Part shown: positions 26,218 through 34,663 of the stretch, piece by piece
Layout of the letters: each line of letters starts with the position of its first letter
Numbering within the stretch: the first letter of the stretch is position 1
Source of the DNA: Azospirillum sp.
Lineage (GTDB): Bacteria > Pseudomonadota > Alphaproteobacteria > Azospirillales > Azospirillaceae
Reading direction: 5' to 3'
Length of the DNA: 64,000 bases
Assembly (NCBI GenBank): GCA_027486405.1
Contig: JAIXPD010000024.1
Coordinates: 1 to 64,000, forward strand
Position numbers and translations under genes: made by a program
The notes under the pieces: model-generated
The model's input: the letters and a program-made list of their open reading frames with translations, nothing else
The model's database searches: none
What the model was told of the DNA's origin: nothing

Positions 26218-27603
26218 ATGCTCCACCGCCGCCGTGCGTCTCTGTTTGCGGGTCTCACCGCGATGACCGTCGCTTGCGCCCTGCCGGGCGGCCCTGTTGG
26301 CGCGCAGACGACCCCGGCCCCGCTGTCGCAGGGGCAGCCGCTCGCCGCCCCTTCATCGATTGTGTCCTCGCCGCTGCCCGCCACCACGCCGACCGCCAAC
26401 ACCGCCGCCGACGCCTTCGCCGTCGCGGGTGTCAAGGTGGACATCAACGCCGCCAACGCCAACACCGCGCGCGATCAGGCGATTCGCGAGGCGCAGAACC
26501 GCGCCTGGGTCGAACTCTACAAGCGCCTCGTCCCCGGCGGGACCGCGCCGAAGCTGCCGGAAGCCGAACTGGGCAAGCTGATCCAGGGCTTCGAAATCGA
26601 CGAGGAGCGGGTGTCGGCCACCCAATATGTCGGGGCGATCACCGTCCGGTTCCGCCCCAACGCGGTGCGCGACCTGATCGGTGGCAGCGCCACCGGCAAC
26701 AGCCAATATGTGGAGCCGCCCGCCAAGCCCTTCGTCGTGCTGCCGGTGACGATGACCGGCGGGCGCACGGTGCTGTGGGAAGACCGCACCCCCTGGCGCG
26801 CGGCGTGGGAGGAGCGTCCGGCCACCTCCTCGCTGGTTCCGCTGGTGGTCCCCGATGGCGAACTGGCCGACGCCCAGGCCATCGGCACCGACGAGGCGGT
26901 GGCGGGCAAGCCGGAGGCGCTGGCCCGCATCGCCCAGCGTTACAACGCCGGTGGCGTCATCGTCGCGCGGGTCGATCTGCCGGCGGGCGGAGTCGATGCG
27001 GGCCGCGCGCTGACGGTCGATCTGACCCGCTACGGCCTGGATGGTGCCCGCGACACCCTGACCGTCACCGCCCGGCCCGACGGGGCGGGGGCGGACGCGC
27101 TGGCCCGCGCCGTCGCCAGCGTCGGGACCCAGTTGGATGAGGCGTGGCGGCGCGACAACGTGATGGCCTCGGGGCCGGAACAATCGACGTTGGTCCGTGT
27201 GCCGCTGACCAGTGCCGCCGATTGGGCGGAGGTGCGCAAGCGTCTGACCGGCTTTGCCGCCGTGACCAAGACCGATCTGCAATCGCTGACCCGCAGCGCG
27301 GCGTTGGTGACGTTGACCCATCGCGGCGACGCCGACAGGCTGGCCCAGGCCCTGACCAAGCGTGACCTGTCGCTCACCCGTGTGCCGTCCGCCCCGCCGA
27401 CCGTGCCGGGTGCGGTGTCCACCGATTGGCAATTGACCCTTTTGCCGCGCGGTGCGGGCGATGGGGTGGGCCTGGCGTCTCCGGTGGCGGCCTCCCCGGC
27501 GGCTTTGGCTCCGACCCCGGTGGCTCCCGCCGGGTCGGCGGCCAGCGGTCTGGGCGCGCCGCCGCGCGATCTCGGCACCTTGCCCGCCAAAACGGTGCAG
27601 TAA
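26218..27603 (+). CDS. DUF2066 domain protein, exported
   Basis: 461 residues with an N-terminal signal peptide (about 1-27, cleavage near VGAQ) and the DUF2066 domain (about 60-200; KVDINAANANTARDQAIREA, then QNRAWVELYKRL). The C-terminal third is Pro/Ala-rich. DUF2066 has no known function. It opens a four-gene co-directional block (CDP-alcohol phosphotransferase, PerM, hdaA) opposite purM that is widely kept in this order. Confidence 0.85.
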   Translation: MLHRRRASLFAGLTAMTVACALPGGPVGAQTTPAPLSQGQPLAAPSSIVSSPLPATTPTANTAADAFAVAGVKVDINAANANTARDQAIREAQNRAWVELYKRLVPGGTAPKLPEAELGKLIQGFEIDEERVSATQYVGAITVRFRPNAVRDLIGGSATGNSQYVEPPAKPFVVLPVTMTGGRTVLWEDRTPWRAAWEERPATSSLVPLVVPDGELADAQAIGTDEAVAGKPEALARIAQRYNAGGVIVARVDLPAGGVDAGRALTVDLTRYGLDGARDTLTVTARPDGAGADALARAVASVGTQLDEAWRRDNVMASGPEQSTLVRVPLTSAADWAEVRKRLTGFAAVTKTDLQSLTRSAALVTLTHRGDADRLAQALTKRDLSLTRVPSAPPTVPGAVSTDWQLTLLPRGAGDGVGLASPVAASPAALAPTPVAPAGSAASGLGAPPRDLGTLPAKTVQ

Positions 27604-27669
27604 CCGCTTGGCGAGCGATCCCCGGCCAATCAGACAAGCCCGGCCAATCAGGCGAGAGCATCAGACCCC

Positions 27670-28230
27670 GTGAGCCTCCCCAACATCATCACTTTCCTGC
27701 GTCTGCTGGCGGTTCCGCTGGCGATGTACATGATCCTGACCGGACGGATGGAATGGGCCTTTTGGCTGTTCGTCGCGGCGGGGGTGTCGGACGCGTTGGA
27801 CGGGGCCATCGCCCGCCTGTTCCGGGCGCAGACCGTGTTGGGGGGCTACCTTGATCCCATCGCCGACAAGACGCTCATCATCGGCGTCTATGTCGCGCTG
27901 GCCTATGTCGGGCAGATCCCGTTGTGGCTGGTGATGATGGTGGTCTTCCGCGACGTCATGATCGTCGGCGGGGTCCTGCTGCTGTTCACGCTGAAGGAGC
28001 GGTTGGCGATGCAGCCCCTGGTGGTCAGCAAGCTGAACACGGCGGTGCAGATCGCCTTGGCCGCCGCCGTTCTGGCTCCCCCGGCCTTGGGCTTGCCGGA
28101 GTTCCACGTCTTCGGGCTGGAGGTGGTGGACGCCCTGGTGTACGCCTGCACGGCGACCACGGTGGTGTCGGGCATCGCCTACGCCCAGCGCGCCGCCGTG
28201 CTGTTCAACCGCCATGGGGGGGTCGCGTGA
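27670..28230 (+). CDS. CDP-alcohol phosphatidyltransferase family membrane protein
   Basis: 186 residues with about five or six membrane spans. The CDP-alcohol signature is intact: DALDGAIARLFRAQTVLGGY followed by LDPIADK, giving the D..DG..AR...G...D...D metal/CDP site. It probably makes a phospholipid, but substrate is unclear; the window has a second, more typical pgsA at 50810. The start is GTG and the stop overlaps the next gene's GTG (GTGA). Confidence 0.88.
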   Translation: MSLPNIITFLRLLAVPLAMYMILTGRMEWAFWLFVAAGVSDALDGAIARLFRAQTVLGGYLDPIADKTLIIGVYVALAYVGQIPLWLVMMVVFRDVMIVGGVLLLFTLKERLAMQPLVVSKLNTAVQIALAAAVLAPPALGLPEFHVFGLEVVDALVYACTATTVVSGIAYAQRAAVLFNRHGGVA

Positions 28231-29294
28231 CGCCAGCCAAACAGCTCCGTTTCTGGATGATCGGGTTGGCGCTGTTCGTGCTGGCCCTGTGGGTGCTGGC
28301 CGACATGCTGCTGCCCTTCGTCGTCGGGCTGGCCATCGCCTATCTGCTGGACCCCACGGTGGACCGGCTGGAACGGCTGGGGCTGCCGCGCTGGTTGGCC
28401 ACCAGTTCGGTTCTGTTGGGGTTCCTCCTGGTGCTGGTGGTGGTGATCCTGCTGCTGGTTCCGCTGGTCCAGGGGCAGATCACCCATCTGTTGCAGGTGC
28501 TGCCGAACTACGTCGCTGTGGTGAAGGAGCGCGCCTTGCCCGCGCTGGACCGGCTGGTCCACCGCCTGCCGCCCGACGATGTGGAGCGGCTGCGGGCGGC
28601 GGCGGGCAATTACGCCGGGGATGTGGCCGGGTGGATCGCCAAGGTCATCACCGGCATCCTGTCGCGTGGGTTGGCGCTGTTCGATGTGCTGTCGGTGATG
28701 TTCATCACGCCGGTGGTCGCCTTCTACCTGCTGCGCGACTGGGACGTGATGGTGCGCAAGGTCGATGGCTGGCTTCCCCGCCACCACGCGGCGGTGGTGC
28801 GCGAGCAGGTGCGCGCGGTCAATCAGACCTTGTCCGGCTTCCTGCGCGGGCAGGGCATGGTGTGTGTGGCGCTGGGCCTGTTCTACGCGGTCGGCCTGAC
28901 GCTCGCCGGGTTGGATTTCGGGCTGGTCATCGGGCTGCTGTCGGGCGTTCTGTCCTTTGTGCCCTATGTCGGGACGCTGTTCGGCTTTGTCGCCAGCACC
29001 GGGCTGGCCCTGTTGCAGTTCGATGAGCTGTGGCGCGTCGCCATCGTCGTCGGGGTGTTTCTGTTCGGGCAGGCGATGGAGGGCAACGTCCTAACCCCCA
29101 ATCTGGTCGGGGATCGCATCGGTCTGCACGCGGTGTGGGTGATGTTCGCCCTGCTGGCGGGGGGCAGCCTGTTTGGCTTCGTCGGGGTGTTGCTGGCGGT
29201 GCCGGTGGCGGCGGTCATCGGGGTGCTGACCCGCTTTGCTCTGGGGCAGTATCTCAACAGCAGCTACTACCATGGCGTCGGGGGCAGGCGCTGA
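28227..29294 (+). CDS. AI-2E/PerM family transporter
   Basis: 355 residues with about eight membrane spans in the usual PerM pattern: two spans at the N-terminus (LFVLALWVLADMLLPFVVGL), a soluble segment, then a C-terminal bundle with SFVPYVGTLFGF and GNVLTPNLVGDRIGLH, both family hallmarks. Members export diverse solutes or ions; no substrate can be assigned. GTG start overlapping the upstream stop. Confidence 0.92.
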   Translation: MTPAKQLRFWMIGLALFVLALWVLADMLLPFVVGLAIAYLLDPTVDRLERLGLPRWLATSSVLLGFLLVLVVVILLLVPLVQGQITHLLQVLPNYVAVVKERALPALDRLVHRLPPDDVERLRAAAGNYAGDVAGWIAKVITGILSRGLALFDVLSVMFITPVVAFYLLRDWDVMVRKVDGWLPRHHAAVVREQVRAVNQTLSGFLRGQGMVCVALGLFYAVGLTLAGLDFGLVIGLLSGVLSFVPYVGTLFGFVASTGLALLQFDELWRVAIVVGVFLFGQAMEGNVLTPNLVGDRIGLHAVWVMFALLAGGSLFGFVGVLLAVPVAAVIGVLTRFALGQYLNSSYYHGVGGRR

Positions 29295-29307
29295 TGGAGC
29301 GTGGCCG

Positions 29308-30072
29308 ATGAACGCCCCGGCGCAAATCCCGCTCGACCTGGGCCACCGCACGGCGATGGGGTGCGAGGATTTCCTCGTCGCCTCCAGCAACGCCGACGCG
29401 GTCGCGTGGCTGGACCGTTGGCCGTCCTGGCCCGCCCCGGCGTTGACGGTGTACGGGCCGGTCGGCTGCGGCAAGACCCATCTGGGCCATGTCTGGCGGG
29501 CGCGCAGCCGGGCGGTGATCGCCAACGGCGAGACGCTCGACCACGCCGATCTGCCCGGCCTGCTGGCCGTCTCCAACGCGGTGGTGGTGGAGGACGCCGA
29601 CAAGGTGGCCGGGAAGCCCGCGCGGGAGGAGGCGCTGTTCCACCTCTACAATCTGGCGCGGGAGCAGGGCGGCCATCTGCTGCTGCTGTCGCGCAAGGCC
29701 CCGTCGCGCTGGCGCGCGCGGTTGGCCGATCTGCGCTCCCGCATCAAGGGCGCTCCGGCGGTGGAGGTGGAGGCACCCGACGACGCGCTGCTCGCCGCCG
29801 TGCTGGTCAAGCTGTTTTCCGACCGCCAGTTGCGGCCGGGGCAGGAGGTCATCACCTATCTGCTGACGCGGATGGAACGGTCGCTGGACGCCGCCCGCCG
29901 GGTGGTGGCCGCGCTGGACCACGCCTCGCTCGCCGCGCACCGGCGGGTGACGGTCCCGCTGGCGCGCGAGGTGCTGGCGGCCTTGGACGAACACACGGGA
30001 GACACGAGTCATGGATCTGGGAATCGCCGGTCGGCGCGCGCTCGTCTGCGCGGCGAGCAAGGGGCTGGGTAA
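29308..30072 (+). CDS. hdaA: DnaA regulatory inactivator homologue HdaA
   Basis: 254 residues with an AAA+ core like DnaA domain III but no DNA-binding domain: PLDLGHRTAMGCEDFLV at the start (a clamp-binding-like segment QIPLDL at 6-11), Walker A GPVGCGKTH (about 49-57), Walker B VVVEDADK. It stimulates hydrolysis of DnaA-bound ATP after initiation. The last 20 or so codons, rich in Arg/Ser/Gly, overlap the next gene by 62 bp. In many relatives ppk follows; here an SDR does. Confidence 0.9.
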   Translation: MNAPAQIPLDLGHRTAMGCEDFLVASSNADAVAWLDRWPSWPAPALTVYGPVGCGKTHLGHVWRARSRAVIANGETLDHADLPGLLAVSNAVVVEDADKVAGKPAREEALFHLYNLAREQGGHLLLLSRKAPSRWRARLADLRSRIKGAPAVEVEAPDDALLAAVLVKLFSDRQLRPGQEVITYLLTRMERSLDAARRVVAALDHASLAAHRRVTVPLAREVLAALDEHTGDTSHGSGNRRSARARLRGEQGAG

Positions 30073-30790
30073 GGCCTGCGCGCTGGCCTTGGCGCGCGAG
30101 GGAGTCGACGTCACCCTGACCGCCCGCAGCGCCGACGCGCTGGAGGCCGCCGCCGCCGAGATTCGCGCCGCCACCGGGGTGACGGTGTCCACCGCCGTCG
30201 GCGACATCGCGACGGAGGAGGGGCGGGCCGCCGCCCTGGCCGCTTGCCCCGCGCCCGACATTCTCATCAACAACGCCGGTGGCCCGCCGCCCGGTGACTT
30301 CCACGACTGGGAGCGCGAGGACTGGATCCGCGCGCTCGACGCCAACATGCTGGCCCCGATCCTGCTCATCAAGGCGACGGTGGACGGCATGATCGAGCGG
30401 CGCTTTGGCCGGATCGTCAACATCACCTCGGCGGCGGTGAAGGCCCCCATTCCGATTCTCGGCCTGTCCAACGGCGCGCGCGCCGGTTTGACCGGATTCG
30501 TCGCCGGTCTGTCGCGGCAGACGGTGCGGCACAACGTCACCATCAACAACCTGCTGCCCGGCCCGTTCGAAACCGACCGCCTGCGCAAGACGATGGAGGG
30601 CGGGGCCAAGGCCGCCGGCCGCAGCATCGACGAGGAGATGGAGGCCCGGCGGCAAACCAACCCGTCCGGCCGTTTCGGCGACCCGGCGGAGTTCGGCGCG
30701 GCCTGCGCCTTCCTCTGTTCGGCGCACGCGGGCTACATGACCGGACAGAATGTGCTGATGGATGGCGGGGCTTACGCCGGGACGCTCTGA
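30011..30790 (+). CDS. SDR-family protein lacking the catalytic Tyr and Lys
   Basis: 259 residues with a Rossmann fold. The cofactor loop is CAASKGLGKA instead of TGxxxGxG, and NNAGG is present. The catalytic Ser140 (NITS) is kept, but the usual YxxxK positions read Ser153 and Arg157 (LSNGARAGL). This matches a beta-ketoacyl-reductase-like SDR subgroup known to deviate from the standard tetrad. It overlaps hdaA by 62 bp. Activity and substrate are unknown. Confidence 0.85.
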   Translation: MDLGIAGRRALVCAASKGLGKACALALAREGVDVTLTARSADALEAAAAEIRAATGVTVSTAVGDIATEEGRAAALAACPAPDILINNAGGPPPGDFHDWEREDWIRALDANMLAPILLIKATVDGMIERRFGRIVNITSAAVKAPIPILGLSNGARAGLTGFVAGLSRQTVRHNVTINNLLPGPFETDRLRKTMEGGAKAAGRSIDEEMEARRQTNPSGRFGDPAEFGAACAFLCSAHAGYMTGQNVLMDGGAYAGTL

Positions 30791-30835
30791 TCCCGCAGGT
30801 CCCTGACCGGAAAAGACCAACGACGGACCAACGCG

Positions 30836-30872
30836 CGGGCGCGCGGGCCATCCCAGGCCCCGCGCCCGTTTT
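30836..30872 (+). terminator. Rho-independent terminator after the hdaA-SDR block
   Basis: A GC-rich hairpin (left arm about 30836-30849, right arm GGCCCCGCGCCCG 30856-30868, with a small bulge) followed by TTTT. It separates the hdaA block from the SOS unit. Confidence 0.65.
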
Positions 30873-30962
30873 GCTGTGAGGGGCTGGCCTGCGCCTCGAA
30901 CGAAACCATTCCGACACCATGCCGATCTGTGCGCAGATGAGAACGAGTGTCGCTTAAAATGG

Positions 30963-30977
30963 GAACATAATAGGAAC
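30963..30977. promoter_or_regulatory. LexA-type SOS box 1 (GAAC-N7-GAAC)
   Basis: Exact GAAC, seven bases (ATAATAG), GAAC. This is the complement form of the alphaproteobacterial LexA operator GTTC-N7-GTTC. It lies just upstream of the proposed -35 element. Confidence 0.8.
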
Positions 30978-30984
30978 TCTGAGA

Positions 30985-31013
30985 TTGATGTTCTTTTTTT
31001 GTTCTGTTATGAA
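30985..31013 (+). promoter_or_regulatory. Sigma70-like promoter of the SOS peptide gene
   Basis: TTGATG at 30985-30990, a 17-bp spacer, and TATGAA at 31008-31013. The start of transcription would fall near 31020, giving a leader of about 25 nt before the ATG at 31046. LexA box 2 fills the spacer, which would block polymerase when LexA is bound. Confidence 0.65.
30990..31004. promoter_or_regulatory. LexA-type SOS box 2 (GTTC-T7-GTTC)
   Basis: Exact GTTC, seven T, GTTC, in the alphaproteobacterial LexA operator form, placed between the proposed -35 and -10. Confidence 0.85.
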
Positions 31014-31017
31014 ATCA

Positions 31018-31032
31018 GAACACCACGCGAAC
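31018..31032. promoter_or_regulatory. LexA-type SOS box 3 (GAAC-N7-GAAC)
   Basis: Exact GAAC, ACCACGC, GAAC, lying over the likely transcription start and ending 2 bp before the ribosome-binding site AGGGGG (31035-31040). Confidence 0.8.
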
Positions 31033-31045
31033 ATAGGGGGTTGGC

Positions 31046-31144
31046 ATGTCGGTTCTGGCTTTCTTGCGTGAATGCGTGACGCTGGCGGTGTTCCTGGGCG
31101 TGCTCTATGGCTGGTCGATGGTTGGCGCGCTGCTGGTCTGGTGA
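31046..31144 (+). CDS. Putative SOS-induced 32-residue inner-membrane peptide
   Basis: 33 codons from ATG to TGA. The peptide starts MSVLAFLRE and then runs uncharged and hydrophobic to its end (about 10-32, ending GALLVW), enough for one membrane span with a short cytoplasmic head bearing Arg8 and Glu9. A strong ribosome site AGGGGG is 5 nt upstream. Three LexA boxes and a promoter lie directly before it and a hairpin directly after, so it looks like a complete single-gene SOS unit. By design it recalls SidA of Caulobacter (29 residues, SOS-induced, blocks division through FtsW/FtsN), but I claim no sequence homology. It could alternatively be a toxin-like hydrophobic peptide. Confidence 0.72.
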   Translation: MSVLAFLRECVTLAVFLGVLYGWSMVGALLVW

Positions 31145-31160
31145 ACGCGCGCCGGAACGC

Positions 31161-31191
31161 TGCGGGCGCGCGCTCGCCACGCGCGTCCGCA
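31161..31191 (+). terminator. Hairpin after the SOS peptide gene
   Basis: TGCGGGCGCGCG (31161-31172) pairs with CGCGCGTCCGCA (31180-31191) with one G-T pair and a 7-nt loop, 16 nt after the stop. No T-run, so the terminator role is tentative. Confidence 0.5.
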
Positions 31192-31261
31192 AGAGCGTTC
31201 GATGGAACAGGCGTTTGGTGCGCCGGGGCAGGGTGAGACGGAGCGGCCAGCCCGTTGTCGC

Positions 31262-31438
31262 TCAGGGGGAGTCCAGCGCGATGACGGTCGCCACCACCCC
31301 GGCGATGCCACCGATCAACAGCGCGACGATCAGCAGACTGCGCAGGAACTGGCGCAACTCGCCCTGCTTCCAGGCGCTGCGGGCCAGCAACAGCAGATAC
31401 CCGGCCATGCCCGCGCCAATGATGTGCCAACCCGTCAT
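31262..31438 (-). CDS. Hypothetical 58-residue membrane protein
   Basis: 59 codons from ATG (31438) to TGA. Two hydrophobic segments (about 5-20, IIGAGMAGYLLLLARSA, and about 34-54, SLLIVALLIGGIAGVVATVI) are joined by a charged loop KQGELRQFLR, a helical-hairpin topology. Unrecognised. It converges on the SOS peptide gene. Codon usage is GC-rich like real genes in the window. No link with the SOS boxes is apparent. Confidence 0.65.
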   Translation of the reverse strand: MTGWHIIGAGMAGYLLLLARSAWKQGELRQFLRSLLIVALLIGGIAGVVATVIALDSP

Positions 31439-31717
31439 GTCGTTCCCACACTCTCTGGCGGCCTGCGCCGTGGTCGGTATGACCTAAGGCGGATGGGGCG
31501 CTCAATCAACCCCGCTGCTTTCGCTGGGGCCGGGCGAAGGGGAACCGGCGAAGGGCCTATGGCTCTTGTCCGGGTGTGGGGGCCTGACCGAACGTGATAC
31601 CACCCTGTCCCAGGGGTTGCCGTTCATGCGGTCTTTGCCCGTCATGGGGGTGTTCCGAGCGGCCCGTCCGACGCGATTGGCGCGCAGGCTGGTTCGGCGA
31701 GCGAAAGCAGAAACGTC

Positions 31718-32356
31718 ATGAAGATACTGATTGGCGACGATCACCGGCTGTTCCGCGAGGGGTTGCGCCGGGTGATCGAACAGATCCAGACCGACGCCCG
31801 GTTCGAGGAGTGCGGAACCTTTGACGAGGTGCTGCGCCAATGCGGTGAGCATGCCGACCTCGACCTCATCCTGCTTGACCTCGACATGCCCGGCTGGCCC
31901 GGCTTTTCCGGCATCGACGCGATTGTGGACCGGCGTCCCGGCGTGCCCGTCGTCATCGTCTCCGCGTCGGAAGCGCATGGCGACGTGCGCGGGGCCATCG
32001 ACCACGGGGCCAGCGGCTTCATTCCCAAATCCAGCAGCGTCAAGGTGATGATGGGTGCGGTCAATCTGGTCATGTCCGGCGGCGTCTATGTCCCCCCCGG
32101 TGCCTTGAACGGCCTGACCGACGGCGCGGCGCGGCGCGGCGCGGCGGAGTCGGCGGACCGTGGGCTGGGGCAGGGCTTGACCCAGCGGCAAAGCCAGGTG
32201 CTCGACTGCATGCGCCAGGGCAAATCCAACAAGCAGATCGCCTTTGAGCTGGGCCTGTCCGAAGGGACGGTGAAAATCCACGTCACCGCGATTTTCAAAT
32301 CGTTGGGGGTGAAGAACCGGACCCAGGCCGTGATCGCCGCCACCCAGTCGGCTTGA
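31718..32356 (+). CDS. NarL/FixJ-type response regulator
   Basis: 212 residues: a receiver (1-120; GDDHRLFREGL, phosphoacceptor Asp in ILLDLDMPGW, IPKSSS) and a LuxR-type helix-turn-helix (about 148-210; LTQRQSQVLDCMRQGKSNKQ, then GTVKIHVTAIFKSLGVKNRTQ). It stands alone with no kinase next to it. Target genes are unknown. Confidence 0.92.
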   Translation: MKILIGDDHRLFREGLRRVIEQIQTDARFEECGTFDEVLRQCGEHADLDLILLDLDMPGWPGFSGIDAIVDRRPGVPVVIVSASEAHGDVRGAIDHGASGFIPKSSSVKVMMGAVNLVMSGGVYVPPGALNGLTDGAARRGAAESADRGLGQGLTQRQSQVLDCMRQGKSNKQIAFELGLSEGTVKIHVTAIFKSLGVKNRTQAVIAATQSA

Positions 32357-32405
32357 CGTTCCGCTCGCCCGGGGCCGGGAAGCGTCGTGGGCCGTCCGAC
32401 TGGGC

Positions 32406-32434
32406 TTGACGGGCGGGATACCCAATGCTATCCG
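32406..32434 (+). promoter_or_regulatory. Possible sigma70-like promoter of yfgM-bamB-der
   Basis: TTGACG at 32406-32411, a 17-bp spacer and TATCCG at 32429-32434, in the 195-bp gap before the operon. A small CCTCCGG/CCGGAGG hairpin follows near 32460. Only the -35 is close to consensus. Confidence 0.35.
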
Positions 32435-32551
32435 CCCCTGTGATGATGCCGAACCGCCCCTCCGGTCACGCCGGAGGTGTGGGTTCGGTGTGACCCGACC
32501 CAGCGCCCGCGCCGTCAGCGGCCGCGCGAACAAGGACTGCACCGCAGGGCC

Positions 32552-33196
32552 ATGAGCGATATTTTCCGCGAAGTTGACGAGGATCTGCGCCGGGACCGCG
32601 CGGAGCACGCCTTCAAACAATATGGCGGCTACATGATCGCCGCCGCCGTGGCCCTGGTGGTGGGAACCGGCGGCTACACCGCGTGGCGCAACTGGCAGCA
32701 GAACAAGCAGCAGCAGGACACCGCCGCGCTGGTCGCCGCCATTTCGCAGACCCAGCAAGGCCCGGAGAAGGGTGTGGAGGCGCTGGCCGCCTACGCCGGT
32801 GGGGCTGACGCGCGCATGGCCGCGCTCGCCCAATTCAACGCAGCGGCCCTGCTGATCCGGCAGGGCAAGACCGCCGACGCCGCGACGATCTACGACGGCA
32901 TCGCCGCCAACGGCGCGGTCGATCCCGCCTACCGCGATCTCGCCACCCTGTTGGGGGCGATGCAGCGCACCGAAAGCGGCGACCCGGCGCAATTGACCGC
33001 CAAGCTGGCTCCGCTGACCGCCGAAACCAGCCCGTGGCGCTTCACCGCGCGCGAACTGACGGCGGTGCTGGCCCTGCGCGGCGGTGACACCGCCAAGGCG
33101 CGCGGCCTGTTCCAGCAGTTGGCCGACGATGCCCAGGCCCCCGCCGGTGTGCGCGCCCGCGCCGCTGACCTCGCTTCCCTTTACGGCAAGAGCTGA
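32552..33196 (+). CDS. YfgM-like inner-membrane TPR protein
   Basis: 214 residues: cytoplasmic head MSDIFREVDEDLRRDRAE, one span (about 26-45, GGYMIAAAVALVVGTGGYTA) and a periplasmic TPR-like region (about 60-210). YfgM associates with the Sec translocon and periplasmic chaperones in E. coli. The gene order yfgM-bamB-der supports the call. ATG 32552 has GCAGGG upstream; the longer open frame from 32477 lacks support. Confidence 0.86.
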   Translation: MSDIFREVDEDLRRDRAEHAFKQYGGYMIAAAVALVVGTGGYTAWRNWQQNKQQQDTAALVAAISQTQQGPEKGVEALAAYAGGADARMAALAQFNAAALLIRQGKTADAATIYDGIAANGAVDPAYRDLATLLGAMQRTESGDPAQLTAKLAPLTAETSPWRFTARELTAVLALRGGDTAKARGLFQQLADDAQAPAGVRARAADLASLYGKS

Positions 33197-33198
33197 CG

Positions 33199-34575
33199 AT
33201 GACCCCGGCCCCGACCCCCTTGGCCCCGATCACCACGCCCCGCGCCCTGCGCCGTTCGGCCCTTTTGTCCGCGTCGATGCTCGCCCTGCTGCTGGCCGGG
33301 TGCGACACGGTGGGCGATTGGTTCGGCAAGGCGTCGGATCCGCCCCTGCCGGGTCAACGCGTGTCGGTGCTGACCCGTGAACGCAAGGTGGAGCCGGATC
33401 CCCGTCTGGCCGATGTGGCGGTGACGGTCCCGTCGCCGGTCACGAACGCCGCCTGGGCGCAGCCCGGTGGCGCGCCGGACCATTCGGTCGGCCACCTTGC
33501 CCTGTCGGCCAACCCGGTCGAAGCGTGGCGCGGCGATGTCGGTGCGGGGTCGAGCAGCTCGCGCGCCCTGCTGGGCACGCCGGTGGTCGCCGAAGGCCGT
33601 GTCTTCGCCATGGACTCCGAGGCCCGCGTGTCGGCGCTCAACGCCCAGACCGGCGGCGGCATCTGGCGGGTGGACACCCGTCCGGAGAACGAGCGGGGCG
33701 GGGCGACCGGCGGCGGCGTGGCCTTCGCCGAGGGTCGCCTGTTCGCCGCGACCGGTTATGCGGAGGTTCTGGCGCTCGATCCGGCCAACGGGTCGGTGCT
33801 GTGGCGCAAGCGTGTGGCGGGGCCGGTGCGCGGCGCGCCCACCGTCCAGGGCGGGCGCGTTCTGGTGCTGACGCTGGACAACCAATTGGTGGCGCTGTCG
33901 GCCAACGACGGCACCGTGCAATGGTCGCATCAGGGCATTTTGGAAACCGCCGGTCTGCTGGGGGCCGCCAGCCCGGCGGCGGACGGCACGCTGGTGGTTG
34001 CTCCCTATTCCTCGGGCGAGCTGTTCGGCCTGCGCCCGGAAAACGGCCGGGTGTCGTGGCAGGAAAGCCTTGCCGCCATCCGCCGCACCGGCGCGCTGAG
34101 CAATCTGGCCGACATTCGCGGCCTGCCGGTGATGGAACGTGGGACGGTCTACGCCATCGGCCATTCGGGCCGCATGGTCGCCATTGACCAGCGCATCGGC
34201 AACCGCGTCTGGGAAACCGAGATCGGCGGCGTGCAAACGCCCTGGCTGGCCGGGGATTACCTGTATGTTGTGACCAACGATTCGGAGCTGGTGGCCGTCA
34301 CCCGTCAGGCGGGCCGTGTCCGCTGGGTCGCCCCGCTGGAGCGTTACAGCGATCCGAAGGACAAGAGCGGCCCGATCGTGTGGGCGGGTCCGGTTCTGGC
34401 CGGTGGTCGCCTGTGGGTGGCCGGGTCGAACGGTGTGCTGCTGGGTCTGTCCACCACCAACGGTCAGGTCGAGGTGACGCGGTCGCTGCCCGCCGCCGCC
34501 TATCTGCCGCCGGTGGTCGCCAACGGCACCCTGATGGTTCTGTGCGACAACGGCACGCTCGTCGCGTTCCGCTGA
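33199..34575 (+). CDS. bamB: Outer-membrane protein assembly factor BamB
   Basis: 458 residues with a lipoprotein signal (lipobox LLAGC, Cys at about 35) and a PQQ-like eight-bladed beta-propeller; repeated blade motifs such as VSALNAQTGGGIWRVD, VLALDPANGSVLWRK and LVALSANDGTVQWSH are plain. BamB scaffolds BamA in beta-barrel insertion. It begins 2 bp after yfgM and precedes der, the standard order. Confidence 0.95.
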   Translation: MTPAPTPLAPITTPRALRRSALLSASMLALLLAGCDTVGDWFGKASDPPLPGQRVSVLTRERKVEPDPRLADVAVTVPSPVTNAAWAQPGGAPDHSVGHLALSANPVEAWRGDVGAGSSSSRALLGTPVVAEGRVFAMDSEARVSALNAQTGGGIWRVDTRPENERGGATGGGVAFAEGRLFAATGYAEVLALDPANGSVLWRKRVAGPVRGAPTVQGGRVLVLTLDNQLVALSANDGTVQWSHQGILETAGLLGAASPAADGTLVVAPYSSGELFGLRPENGRVSWQESLAAIRRTGALSNLADIRGLPVMERGTVYAIGHSGRMVAIDQRIGNRVWETEIGGVQTPWLAGDYLYVVTNDSELVAVTRQAGRVRWVAPLERYSDPKDKSGPIVWAGPVLAGGRLWVAGSNGVLLGLSTTNGQVEVTRSLPAAAYLPPVVANGTLMVLCDNGTLVAFR

Positions 34576-34663
34576 TCGTTTTGTGTTCGTCGCGTTGTCT
34601 GGCGTTTGAGTGTTTGGCGTCGCGTTTTCTGGTTCCTGTCGGTTTTAGGAGGCCTTTGGCCCC

